NCBI RefSeq assembly: GCF_022539505.1
Contig: NC_061510.1
Span: 395,418,249-395,482,248, forward strand
From: Lolium rigidum
Lineage: Eukaryota; Streptophyta; Magnoliopsida; Poales; Poaceae
Reading direction: 5' to 3'
DNA: 64,000 nt
Within the stretch, counting starts at the first letter, position 1, and every line of letters starts with the position of its first letter. Below are positions 11,026 to 21,608 of the stretch, piece by piece. The position numbers and the translations under genes were made by a program. The notes under the pieces were generated by a model. The model was not told the origin of the DNA. It was given only the letters and a program-made list of their open reading frames with translations, and ran no database searches.

Positions 11026-11290
11026 AAAATTATGAGAAGGACAAAGTGTCAATCCTGTGCTGAAAAGAAGAAGAAAAAACAGAGATTAAATGATGCAACT
11101 TTGTCTCAAAAGGGTGCTCTAGATAGATTTGTCGTGAAAAAGCTCAACAAAATTCTGAAAATCGAACTCCAGTTGGCAATGTTGATAATGGTCATGGTGA
11201 TAATGCGGGAGAGGTCGAGGCTTATACTGTAGAATTTTATGAACGTGATGATGGTAATAGTGGTGATGAAAATTGGCCTCATTTTATAAA
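11026..11290 (+). pseudogene. hAT-type transposase N-terminal remnant
   Basis: The frame from 11032 encodes a basic run (EKKKKKQR) followed by LSQKGALDRFVVKK, similar to the N-terminal region of grass hAT/TTF-type zinc-finger transposase-like proteins. Near 11150 the coding sense moves to another frame (motifs NVDNGHGDNAGEVEA and DDGNSGDEN), so there is at least one frameshift, and the frame ends soon after. The TTF zinc finger, DDE core and hATC dimerisation domain are all missing. Identification is from memory of the family's low-complexity start and is moderate. Confidence 0.45.
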
Positions 11291-11639
11291 TCGAACAGGG
11301 GCCCCTAAATCCTAGAGACGGGCTGGATATATACAAAGAGAAATACTCTAACAGCAGCATGTGCATTACTACCTAGTAAATACAGTCCGATAAAAGTTTG
11401 CCGGAAACTATCCACGTGGGATCGGTACCTTGCAAGCAAACATATGTGTTCATTTTAATGTCAACTTCGATGGTTAGGCTAGAATGTAAATCACTCGTTG
11501 ATACTTTAGTGTCACCAATTTTATAACCTATCTTCAGAAAAATACTTCATGTTATACACACATAACTTAGTTTCTGGTAGTATATTGTATTTTCTTGAGC
11601 TATTTTGCTGACCCCTGCGAGAGATGTCTGACTACCGTG
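11291..11639. other. Unclassified spacer
   Basis: AT-rich sequence without a recognisable gene, terminal repeat or duplicated block. Confidence 0.35.
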
Positions 11640-13110
11640 TTTTGCAGTACTACTTGGCTGCTGATCAGAAAGTGGCATCCAGACGAATAAAAATCATTTC
11701 AGCGAGTAACCCCAAAAGAAAAGCGTGTAAAAAAAGAGAGTGGTAAATTAAATCATTTCACACCCATCCATGTATGCAAGGCTGGGATCATGTGAGCCTT
11801 GAGGGACACGCTCCGATGTTCTCGTGAATCGTGATTTATTATCTTCTGTGGCGACGTACGGAGTACTACTATACGAGACGATCGGCAAGCAGTAGAAAGG
11901 AAGGAGCAGCTTTGGGATGGACGTGCTTTGTTTGGGCTGGCTGGAAGAAAGATGGAAGGGCAGACCCTGCTTTTACACGTGCTTTCTGCCCGTTTACTTT
12001 GCTCCGTTGGTTCCACCGGACGGGAGGCGTGCTGCGTTGATCGTTTGAACAAAAAAAGAAGCCCTGCCTGCGACTGCGACGCAGCTGGTCCTCCAGGGTA
12101 GAGTTGTGTGGAAGGACTGGAGTTTGACGGGAACAGTGGAACACACAACCTGGGCCACCTGGCAGGCGATTCCCGCATGGGTTCTGCGCTGCGCCCTGGC
12201 TCGGGATCAGGTGCTGTTTCCCAACAAGCTTGTGTTTGTGTGGTGCGGTAAAAGTAAAACTGAATCCGATCGGCTTTTGTCTCTCCTCTCCGGTCATCTC
12301 CACCCGTCTCTGTCTTTCCCTCCATTCTGATCTGTTTCCCATGCCATCTCCGCCACCACCCACGCGGCCGCGCACACGCTACCTCTGGCCGCGCGCAGAG
12401 GCAAGAGAGCCGCGTCCACGTCCGTTGCGTAGCGTCATCGCCGCATGCAGCGACGCAGCTTTTCCGTTTTGCTTTTTGCACCTGCCGGCCATCGCATACG
12501 GTGCTATCTTCTTCTTTTTCGAAACAACACCACAACACCAACTTCGCCGGAGCATGTGCGTCTGCGCCTATGTGGCTCGATCAGTTTCAAATTTACCTGC
12601 ACTCCGTCTGCTCTGTGTCCACCATTTGATACAACAACATTTTGGCTCCGCTCGGTATTGCTTCAAGCCTTGAACCAACGGGACAACTGCAGAAAAACGC
12701 TGCATACTCAGTACCGTGAATAACCACAAGTTATTACAGATTATTATTACTAAAAATAAGAGCGCACATCTGCATTTGGGTTACCCTCGATCCTAACAAA
12801 AAAAAATTGCATTACAAATGAAGTCCTCCGTGCTAATCAGGACGAGAAAACGTGGCGGAAATACGAGAACTTGAGTGGTGCGACGTTTGTTTTCGTATTT
12901 GTTTTGTGAAAGCAGAAACGAGTATGGAAACCCTCGAAAACAGATACCATTGGTAGTATATGCGGACCGAACAACCATCGAAGCATCATCGAACTCATGG
13001 AATGATTACCTGTTCACCTGTTTTGGGATGGGCCACTTTGGCGGTTCAGCTTCACAAGGTCACATGCTGTGCCTACTGGATTGGTTCATGCGCATCAAGC
13101 ACTAAAAACA
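11640..13110. repeat. Paralogous CpG-rich block E2
   Basis: Second copy of block E. Its start (aaagtggcatccagacg, 11669 on) matches E3 at about 18019, and its end (ggcggttcagcttcacaagg, 13041 on) matches E1 at about 4531. A 262-codon frame on the minus strand (12541-11753) shares short strings such as KAKRKSC with frames in E1 and E3, but length and frame are not preserved, so I treat it as a by-product of GC-rich sequence. Confidence 0.6.
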
Positions 13111-13316
13111 GAATTTCCACAGTATTAGGGGGGAAATAAAATTTCTATTTTCGTATTTTTTATTTCGTTTTCATATTTCCGCGAAAAATTCAGAAACTTG
13201 CCGCTCTATTTTCATCCATGCTCTACGGCTGATAATAGACCTACCAAATAACTCGCTCAAATAATTTCTCCTTTTCTATCTAACCTGCATCCCTAACTTC
13301 ACCAGATTTTGCGTTA
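13111..13316. other. Unclassified spacer after E2
   Basis: Includes gctgataatagacctacc and cctgcatccctaact, which recur after the LINE at about 21755-21790. This sequence is therefore the downstream continuation of the E block. Confidence 0.4.
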
Positions 13317-13500
13317 CTCCCTCCGTCCTAGAACACAAGGTCATTTTGTTTTTTGGGGCAAAGTTTAACTAATAATTGGGTCATTCAAATATTAGTTACA
13401 TGTCATTCAAAACTATATCATTGTATGCATATTTCATTGAACTTAGCATGCATGAATTTCATGAAGAAATAACAAGCGGAATAGAATTTAATGTAAGCGT
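13315..13500. mobile_element. Stowaway-type MITE, left end only
   Basis: TA (13315-13316) followed by CTCCCTCCGTCCTAGAACAC is a Stowaway left terminus. No matching right terminus occurs before block D, so the element is truncated, and its right limit is a guess. Confidence 0.55.
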
Positions 13501-13659
13501 AACAAAAATCAGGTGATCGCGGACAAATCATCAGCAAAATAAGATGGAATACGCTTATGATCTGGTGACCAATCACGGATGTTTGAGCCTAGCTTCTACT
13601 AGCGAGTAGACATGCAAGTTTCTATTAAAAAATGATGAGATGTACACGTTTCTTTGAAA

Positions 13660-14575
13660 TTTGTAACAAAGTTACACGAGTTTTATGGATAAAAACTCTG
13701 AAGGCATTACAGAAAAATGAAAATAAAATGGATCAACAAAGGTTCCATGAACTAGTCGATTTGACTTGTTTACTCGAACGCGACGATCTGGTGCCCGACC
13801 TATCTAGGTAAAAAAAATTCATTTCCATTTCTGTGAAATTACATTCTGGTCTAGTTCAGAGCTTCTAGCAAAGCTTCTCTCATGCCCAAAAGGGTTAGAT
13901 GGATTTATGAATTGAATACCATTAATTAGATATAAACTTATACTAAAATTTACACTTTAATTATTTGTTTCATAGTTAATAATTTATAGTAAATTTAAAT
14001 TAATTGCATTAACTTTTACAAAGATACTTAAATCATATGAAATGTGAGAATTTTTTAATTATTTACAGATCAATTTGCATAACTCGCATGAATATAGTTT
14101 ATATTTTTTTGAAGGAACGTGTGTGCTTTATTGATCGCATAGTCAAAATATCATTACAAATAGGATCCTGAATGCACTCGGTAGGGCAACACCGGGTGGC
14201 ACGACACTAAAAGGTTCACATGATCTAGATGGATAATGAGTAGCAACATTAGTGCATACTTAGCAATGTTTATAGAGATCTCTGAATTGTATATGTTCTA
14301 AGAGTATTTTGTTGGAGGTTTCTAGTTTACGATTTGATATACTTAGGTAGAAAAATCTAGAGTATATATGGTGATTAAGGTGATCGTGGCACCAATCATT
14401 GGTATGCTGCTTTTCCGACAAAAATGTGCCTTATAACAATGCTAGCTCTTTGAAACAAGGAGCTAGCGCTTCCGGTTCTATGTGAGTTCAATAACTGCTG
14501 ATGATGTGTATTTTCTCTATAATACCAAATTATCATCTCTCCAACTAATATAGGCTTTAGTTTCGCTTGTAGGGC
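13660..14575. repeat. Paralogous block D (most diverged)
   Basis: Matches blocks A/B/C over 14080-14520, for example tagtgcatacttagcaatgt near 14249, but with many more substitutions and indels. It retains the antisense non-LTR relic (about 14094-14215). It is non-coding. Confidence 0.6.
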
Positions 14576-14589
14576 GTTTGTAGGATAGA

Positions 14590-15738
14590 TACACTGGTAG
14601 AAAAATGGCCTTTAGTCGCGGTTCGCAACTGCCATTAGTCGTGGTTGCGCAACCGCGACCAATTAAGCGCGACTAAAGGTCCCCCTTTAGTCGCGGTGGC
14701 TTACGAACCGCGACTAAAGGCCCGTCCACGTGGGCGGCTAGCGTGCGCCTGGGCGAAGGACCTTTAGTCGCGGTTGGTGTCCCCAACTGGGACTAAAGGC
14801 TATTTCGTTATTTTTTTTTAATTTATTTGGGTTTCTAATTTTTTTCACTCCGTTTTTTTTTCTATTTTTTCAGAATTTCTATTATTTCAATTATTTGCAT
14901 AGCTTAGTCTCTATCTCTAACTACACTTATCTCTAGTCAAATTACTTACTCGTGGTCAAACTTCCCGCTCGGTCACCCATCCTCCCACTGCTCCACCTCT
15001 AGCACGCTTAACTTCCGAGTTCCATTCCGTCCCGCATCCAAATGCTACGCGCACATGTATGTGATACTAGTATCATATCAATCCTATTAACATGTTGGTC
15101 GATGTCACATTTTTTTATTGTTTGAATTTCAAATAATTTTTTTCATAAACAAAAATAATGATGTAATAATAATCGTGAATAAATAAATAAACATTAACTT
15201 TTTAATTTTTAATTTTTTTATTTTTTAAATATTTTTTTTTTTGCCAAACCTAAAACCTAAAAATTTGAAAATCTTAAAATTGGGTAAAAGTAATAGTAAT
15301 CTTTATGCTGGATGCAATTATTAATTTTATTTTTTTGAAAAATATAAAAAATATAAAATCCATAATTTATAGCAAAAACTAAAATCTTCCTGCTTTCATA
15401 TTTTCATTTGGAATTTTGAGAATCTAAAAATTGGCTAACCGGGTAAACCCCGGTGAATTCGGATGTAACTTTTTCCCAGGATTTATTTTGATATATTATA
15501 CGTTTTTTTCCGACGTCGTATGCAAAAGTTATTGCGGTTTTACCATTTTTTAAACTTTTTTTGCAAAAAAAGTGAAAATTCGAATTTCTTAATTTTTCCG
15601 AATAGTAGGTTGAATACATACAAGAATCTGGAAACAATTTTTTTTTGAATTTTCTATCACTTTCTTTTGTATTTTACAAACCAAAAAAGGCGATCCGGGG
15701 GGGTGGTGCAGGGTGCGTGGGAGTAAAAAAACTATATC
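14590..15738. mobile_element. CACTA element 5' end and subterminal region
   Basis: Starts CACTGGTAGAAAAATGGCC and is followed by repeated inverted motifs of the cctttagtcgcggtt / aaccgcgactaaagg type (14611-14806), the classic subterminal repeats that bind CACTA transposase. An AT-rich non-coding interior follows, containing a 5S-rRNA-like stretch. No Tnp1 or Tnp2 coding sequence and no second terminus (ctaccagtg) is seen in the window, so the element is truncated or deleted. The right limit is set only by the next element. Confidence 0.75.
14961..15022 (-). ncRNA. 5S rRNA-like fragment (internal promoter)
   Basis: Read on the minus strand, this 62-base piece contains gaactcggaagttaagcgtg and, about 30 bases later, aggatgggtgacc followed by gggaag. 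These match the second half of plant 5S rRNA, including the Box A-like and Box C elements of the RNA polymerase III internal promoter. The intervening loop is diverged and the first ~50 nt of 5S rRNA are absent, so it is not a functional rRNA gene. It lies in the CACTA interior. Confidence 0.75.
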
Positions 15739-16169
15739 TAACTTATAGTGGAGCGTCGATTTGGCTCCCGGGAGCATTTGCTCCCGGTTTTTTCGAAAAA
15801 TTAGAATAAATCGAAAACTTATCAAAAAATTCCGAAAAAAAATCATGCACGTACCTGACCATGGCACGCACCAACGTGTAAAATGTCGTTGCAAAATGTC
15901 GTCGTATGCGCCTTGGAGAAAAATGACAAATTTCTAACATGAAATGAGATCCAAAAATTTGAATCTCAGATCTGGAAATTTGTCATTTTTGCCCAGGGCG
16001 CATATGATGACATTTCGCAGCAAAATTTCACAAGGTGGTGTGTGCCATGGTCAGGTACGTGCATGATTTTTTTCGGAATTTTTTGAAAAGTTTTGAAAAA
16101 CAAAATTTTCTCCCCAAAAATCCGGGAGCAAATGCTCCCGGGAGCCAAGACGAATTTCCGTAACTTATA
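15739..16169. mobile_element. Foldback MITE, MULE-type, 9-bp TSD
   Basis: A 413-bp element (15748-16160) is flanked by identical nonamers taacttata (15739-15747 and 16161-16169), the TSD length of Mutator-like elements. Both halves form a long hairpin: gctcccgggagcatttgctcccgg near the left end is mirrored near the right end, and the inner arms (catgcacgtacctgaccatgg and its complement) also pair over most of their length. Non-coding and non-autonomous. Confidence 0.9.
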
Positions 16170-16468
16170 GCCATCATATAAAATAATGGATTCTAACAAT
16201 GTACTACTTTATCAAAATATGGAACATCTTTCCTCTTACAAAGTGCCTAGAAGCACGCGCTAGAGGTGGCTCTTGCATAAGAGTCCACTTACCTTCTCTT
16301 TTCTATTCTCACTCCTCTAACTAATCAAAGATATATTATTTTATCTGTTATAGCTAGCTGACTGTATCTTATTGTACTTGCTCTTAGCAATGAACGGCAG
16401 AGTGACCATTATACAATGCACCTACGCAATAATATGAAACTGGCATTCATTTGATAGTTACTATGGAG
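16170..16468. other. Unclassified spacer
   Basis: AT-rich sequence. The phrase ggcagagtgacc (about 16398) is shared with 4690, consistent with the duplicated array. No gene is seen. Confidence 0.35.
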
Positions 16469-16660
16469 TACTCCCTCCGGTTCAGTTTATGAGGCACGTA
16501 GATTAAGAAAAACATTGACTATTAATTTAATCAACAAAGTATGAATTATATGTCACAAAATTTATATCGTTAGAAACTTCTGTTGAATATGAATCCAACG
16601 GTGTAACTTTTGTGGTATATATATCTCATATTTTATTGATAAAATATCGGAATTGCTGGA

Positions 16661-17919
16661 AATCAGGCGCCTTAGATTTATTAAATCTCAGTCACCTACT
16701 CAGCCATAAGATTACGTGCATCAAAATTAGTGTAATTTTATTGTTTTGCGTCAGGAACTCCTTCTCTCCAAAGGCCTTGCAAGCTGATTTTTTAGCAGGC
16801 CGCTGGCTACTGCTTTATCGCGGGCGTTATCTTTCTGATGGGATGCATTTTCCGTGTCTTTGTAGCATGTGTTGTTTAGCATTTTTTTCCTTCTGTGCTT
16901 GCTGTTCTTTACAAAACCAAAATAAAATAGCGGTACATGTATTGTAGCCTAGAAAAATATCACAAGCCATTCGACTAAGTCATGATTTGTGCTAATTTAG
17001 AGAGTTATAGGTTGGTTGTAATTGATATTTTCCCAATTGCATTTGGATCTCAATTGAGTTTTTTCTAATTGTATGTGCCGCAACTGAGATTTTTTCAGCA
17101 TGCCGATAGTAATCGAGATTTTTCCAGTTGCATGTGTTCGCAATGGAGATACATTCCAGTTCCATATGGGTTGCAAGTCGCGACCGAAATTTCCCAGTTG
17201 CATGTGGATCGCAATTAAAAAATTTCCAGTTGCATGTGGATCGCAACTAAAAAAATTTCCAGTTGCATGTGGGTCGTAACTCGTAACTGAGAAATTTCCA
17301 ATTTCATGTGGGTCGCAAGTTACGACCGAGATTTTCCCTAGTTGCATGTGGGTCGCAACTGTGACTTGCATGTGGGTCGCAACCGAGACTTTTCCAATTG
17401 CATGTGGATTGAAAGTCACGACTGAGATTTTTTCAGATACATGAGTGTCGTAATTGATTTTTTTCCGTTGCATGTTGGTTGAAGTTGGGATTTTTCTTGT
17501 TGCATGCGGGTTGTAATTGAGACTTTCTCAGTTGCATATGGGTTGTAACTGAGAATTTTTCAGTTTCACGTGAGCTGTAACTGATTTTTTTTTTAGTTTC
17601 GTCTGTGTTGCAACTAAGATTTTCCAGTTATATATAGGTTGCAACTCAACTTTTTTCAATTTTTTTCCTAGCAAAAGGCATGAATATAGAGCTTTGTTGT
17701 TTTTTCTCCTAAAAGCCACACATTTTGTGACAAGAAAAATCATAAAAGCCACACATTTTGTGACCGCGTCCAAAGCCTCGTAGTGCTTTGTCTGTAGGCC
17801 CGTTGTACGTAAGAAGCCTAGGCAATTCATCTCTACAGCCCAGCGTCAAAAGCGAAGCAAACGCCAAGCCAGCTTACCGTCAGGTGACTGAGATCTATTA
17901 AGTCTCATTCGCCTGATTT
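16661..17919. mobile_element. Non-autonomous TIR element with tandem repeats
   Basis: The ends read AAATCAGGCG...CGCCTGATTT, and the subterminal words tctcagtcacct (left) and aggtgactgagat (right) are also inverted, giving an imperfect TIR of about 35 bp. No TSD could be recognised, so the superfamily is uncertain, with Mutator-like as the best guess. The interior contains a degenerate tandem array (16995-17650) and a duplicated phrase cacattttgtgac (about 17717 and 17750). No transposase is present. Confidence 0.6.
16995..17650. repeat. Degenerate ~30-bp tandem repeat (gttgcatgtgg)
   Basis: Roughly twenty copies of a unit like cagttgcatgtgggtcgcaa followed by ctgagattttt, with unit length varying between about 28 and 50 bases. 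The unit is partly self-complementary (gttgca / tgcaac). Long minus-strand frames here (for example 17473-16997) reflect the repeat period and are not genes. Confidence 0.8.
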
Positions 17920-17995
17920 GTAGATGTGCCCATAAAATATATGATCAAAGTTTTTCTTAAACAACATGCACGCCTTAACTGAACAGGAGGGAGTA

Positions 17996-20035
17996 GTACA
18001 TGACTATGTGCTGATTAAAAAGTGGCATCCAAACGAGAAAAAAAAATCATTTTACCGAATTACTGAGGAAAACGTGTAAAAGAAAGTGGTAACCCAAGGG
18101 AAGAAGCGAAAGTAGAAAAGCGGTTTGCCTTTGCCATGCTGCCGACCGGTCACCCATGTGGCCATGTCTGATGGTCATGGCCATGGGAAATGTGGCCTCG
18201 AGGGACAGACAAGAAGATCTCGTCGGTCAGGGGCCAGCATACGAGACGATCAGCTAGCAGTGTACTATCAGGAGCAGCTTTAACCTGTGGCTTGGGATCG
18301 GCGTGCTTTGGGGTTCACCGATGGAAGACCAGGTCCTGTGTTTCTGTCTGTTTCCTCGTTCCCACCGGAAGGTGTGTGCTGCTGCCTGCTCGTCGTTGAA
18401 CAGCGACTGCACAGTGGAGTTCATTTTTTTTTTTTTTGAAACGGAGGCAAAAGCTTTGCTTCATTCTATTAATTAAGGAGAAAAAAGAAGTCAAGGTGAC
18501 CCAACGAGACTTTACAAACCGCCTACTCTCGCGGCATCAAAATACTCACATGCTTCGCCCCCGCGGCGACCCAAAGTTTTAGCTCTTTTTTAATGTTCCC
18601 GAAAACCACCGTTGGCGGAGCATGTTTGTGCCTAAGCTCTTGGGTCCGTTGTTCTCCTCATCTCTTGGGAGATTTGGAATGAGCGAAACAGTGGAGTTCA
18701 TGTGAGATGATCGTCCTCGCATCCCAGGGTCAGGGTGGTTGTGCACAGGAGCTGGGTTGGGTCCGTTGGACGCCCTGTGGCCTGTGCTGGGTTGGGCGAT
18801 TCCATGGCCCTGCCTGCGACGCAGCTGGTCCTCATCACGGGGTCGAATTGTGGAAGGACTGGAGTAGTGGAGTTGGGTGGGACCTACTGAGGTAGCGGAC
18901 GATTCCATGGAACTGCTACGCAGCTGATCCTTGCATTGATCTCGCTTTTCTGCGCTGCGTCCTGTCTCGGGATCAGCTGCTGTTCCCTTCCCTTCTGTTG
19001 CGGTAAAGGTAAAACCCATCGGCTATTCAGCTTTCCTCTATCTATTGCTCATCGATCTGGCTTTACCGGTAGTACCACTGGAGTATTTACCATACCACCA
19101 ATTTACCCCGAAAAAATCACGGCACATTTACGCACACCTGCTTAGCCACATGATCTATGTGACACATATATAGGGAATGTGTGCAGGATCAGATTCAGAT
19201 ACTGAGATACAAGGATCGATATCGATCTTGGTCGACCGACGTTATCGATGACCGTCTCGCCCCACCACACCACATGCCGGCCGGACGACTCTCCGGCGAA
19301 CCAGCCACCAACGTTATTGATGGCGCACGCTAGCTCTCTCTGGCCGCGCACGAAGGAAGAGCGGCCACAAATCTGTCGTCCGTGCGTAGCCTCATCGCGG
19401 CAGCTTTTCCGTTTTGCTTTTTCACCTGCCGGCCGGCCGGTGCAGCCAGAGCAGGAGCAGGCCGCTGTCTCCTGCATGGCTTGGACGCAGGGGTAGGCCG
19501 TGCATCTTCCTTCGTTTTCTTCCCTGGCATTGGCACGCATCCCATCGCGCTCTCTCGTTCCGGCCGCACACCACAACCGCCAACTTCAACGGAGCATGTT
19601 CGTCCGCGCCTATGTGCCTCAATTTCAAATTCAACCGTTCAAACGACGACATTTTGGCTCGGCTCGGTATAGCTCGCACACCAAGGGGAGAAATACTCCA
19701 CAAGATCGTCATGCTCATTACCGTCAACTACCATGAGTTAGTAAAAACGAAGGGTGCGCCGCAGGTGTATCATGTATGGCGAGCAGAGGATTTGGTTACC
19801 GGCTGATTTATGATCTGGGTTGTGCGGAGATGTCTCGGGAGAAAATGTTGGTTAACATCTCGTTTTAAACCGGTTGAATTAAAATTTTGCTTGCGAACCT
19901 CGCAAGGTTTTTTTCCCAGTACCTTTGAGCCGAGTGGGTCTAGAGACCAACATTCCGTTAGAAACGGACCTGCGCCCATGCCCTGAGAACATCTGATCAC
20001 GTTGCGCGCGATCCAACCTGAAATATACATATTCC
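17996..20035. repeat. Paralogous CpG-rich block E3
   Basis: Third copy of block E, longer than the others and interrupted by a LINE fragment (18425-18687). Landmarks include aaagtggcatccaaacgag (18019), gcgacgcagctggtcctc (about 18814), gcagcttttccgttttgc (about 19399) and cattttggctcggctcgg (about 19650). None of the overlapping frames (18579-19019 minus, 19142-19576 minus, 19382-19806 plus) is conserved against E1 or E2. Confidence 0.6.
18411..18701 (-). mobile_element. 5'-truncated LINE fragment (263 bp), minus
   Basis: On the plus strand the insert starts with a poly-T run (the antisense of a poly-A tail) and is flanked by the 14-base duplication acagtggagttcat (18411-18424 and 18688-18701). 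The minus-strand sequence encodes the C-terminal tail of a plant L1-type ORF2 (words such as LWVAAGAKHV) and the 3' UTR. Only the last ~90 codons remain. Confidence 0.88.
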
Positions 20036-21608
20036 GAAATCTGGAGATGTTTAACCGAGCATTGCTGGGCAAACACGGCTGGAGATTTATTACCCATACG
20101 GAGTCTCTGTGTGGTAGGGTTTTGAAGACAAAATACTTCCCTGATGTTGATTTCATGCATGCTAATGTGCCTGCGAGGGCCTCAGCGACATGGCGTGCGA
20201 TCGTGGCGGGTAGAGATACACTGACTGGTGGTATGATTAAGCGCATCGGGGATGGTTCCTCTGTCTCTATTTGGACGGACTGTTGGATTCCAGGTTTGCG
20301 CTCTATGACCCCATCGGTGCAGATTGGTGAAACAAATTTGTCAAGGGTGTCGGAACTGATTGACACTGCTAATTGTTCTTGGAAGATTGGCTTGATCAGA
20401 GAGAATTTCATAGCTCTGGAAGCAGATGCCATTCTTAATATTCCTCTTAGGAATGGGGGAGGAGATGATTTCTGGGCTTGGAATCTGGAGAAAACAGGCC
20501 TCTACTCTGTAAAATCAGCGTACCGTTCTCTAATGACGCGTAACGAGCATAGTACTCTAGCGGAAGGGGTGACTACTGAAAGCTCACACTCAGAAAAACA
20601 GTTGTGGAGGAAGGTGTGAAAGCTCCAAGCGACACCAAAAGTGAGGGTGTTTTGGTGGCGAGTTCTGAGAGGAATTCTTCCAGTGGAGAGTACTCTTCAA
20701 TACCGCCATGTTACACCGATTGGCCGGTGCAAAGTCTGCCTTCATGCAGACGAGGATATGATGCATGCACTCATATACTGTAGTCATGCAAAATCTTTCT
20801 GGGCTGAAGCTCGAGGTTGGCTTGATGTTAAATTACCAGAGCTAGATCATACTACTTGGTCTAGAGATATTCTCTATGACCCGCTATTTGCTGAAGAAGA
20901 CCGAGCAAAGATTGTCACGGTGATGTGGGCTATCTGGTCTTCCCGGAATAATGTGGTGCATGATAAAGGCAGCTTCAATCCAACCTATTCTATGAGAATG
21001 ATAAGGGATGCGCTAGCTTTGCTCGACATTCCTCGACAGCATGCTGCCATTTTGCCAGGCCACGGTTGGAGGCCACCTGAGGATGATTGGGTGAAGATCA
21101 ATACTGATGCTGGCATCTCCTTAGATGCACGGATGGGTGGAACGGGGGGGGGGGGGATTGCAAGATCTCCATCCGGCTTTATCGGAGCACGGAGCAAGCC
21201 ATACCCTACGAGTACGGATCCTATGATAGCTGAAGCTATGTCTCTACGAGATGGTGTGATCTTTGCGAAGCTCCGCGGTTTTTCGCGAGTGGTGCTTGAA
21301 GTGGACTGCTTGGAGATCGTCGATCTCTGTAACTCGCGATGCGTTTCGCGCTCAGTGGTAGCACCGTTTCTTTCCGAAATAGATGGGCTAGCTAAGTCTT
21401 TTTTATCTTTTTGTATTCAGCATGTTAAGCGAGCAGCCAATATGCCGGCTCATCTGTGTGCTAGATTAGCTTGTACACAAGAGGTGACCAGTTGTTGGAT
21501 GAACTCTATTCCTAGCTTCCTCACTACGTGCTGTCAAGCCGATAGCGTAGGTGCTTTTGATTCTGGATAAAAGCTCGGACATTCCATGCAAAAAAAAATA
21601 CATATTCC
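20025..21608 (+). mobile_element. 5'-truncated LINE with 11-bp TSD
   Basis: The insertion body is 20036-21597, ends in an A tract, and is flanked by atacatattcc (20025-20035 and 21598-21608), the signature of target-primed reverse transcription. It keeps the last ~510 codons of a plant L1-type ORF2 and a short 3' UTR, and lacks the endonuclease and the RT catalytic core. It lies in the continuation of block E3. Confidence 0.93.
20038..21570 (+). pseudogene. LINE ORF2 C-terminus (zf-RVT and RNase H)
   Basis: One reading frame spans 20038-21570, broken only by a TGA at 20617-20619 where family members have Trp (context KV-stop-KLQ). It starts in the segment after the RT fingers/palm (NLEMFNRALLGKHGW). 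A zinc-binding zf-RVT region follows at about 20500-20830 (FWWRVLRG, then CKVC...H...C), and then an RNase H-like domain at about 21090-21480 with the acidic residues in NTDAG, AEAMSLRDG and LEVDCLEI. A G13 homopolymer at 21144-21156 encodes part of the Gly-rich turn. With a single nonsense change and a clean TSD, the insertion looks relatively recent. It cannot retrotranspose by itself. Confidence 0.9.

Larger units (their letters stand above)
16469..17995. mobile_element. Stowaway-like MITE split by another element
   Basis: The left end is ctccctccggttcag (16471) after TA, and the right end is ctgaacaggagggag (to 17993) before TA, so the outer unit is a Stowaway-like MITE. Its two pieces (16471-about 16660 and about 17920-17993) are separated by a 1.25 kb insertion with its own inverted ends. 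Confidence 0.75.

Noticed and set aside
11753..12541. 262-codon minus-strand frame in block E2
   Set aside because: Longest frame in the left third and tempting, but its homologous DNA in E1 and E3 is broken in that frame. There is no domain, and composition is Arg/Ser/Pro-rich as expected from GC-rich non-coding DNA.
14961..15022. Functional 5S rRNA gene
   Set aside because: Only the second half of 5S rRNA is present, with a diverged loop, and it is embedded in CACTA sequence. It is a derived fragment.
16997..17473. 158-codon minus-strand frame of repeated ATGKxSVxTHM-type units
   Set aside because: It is the translation of a degenerate tandem repeat with variable unit length, with no independent support.
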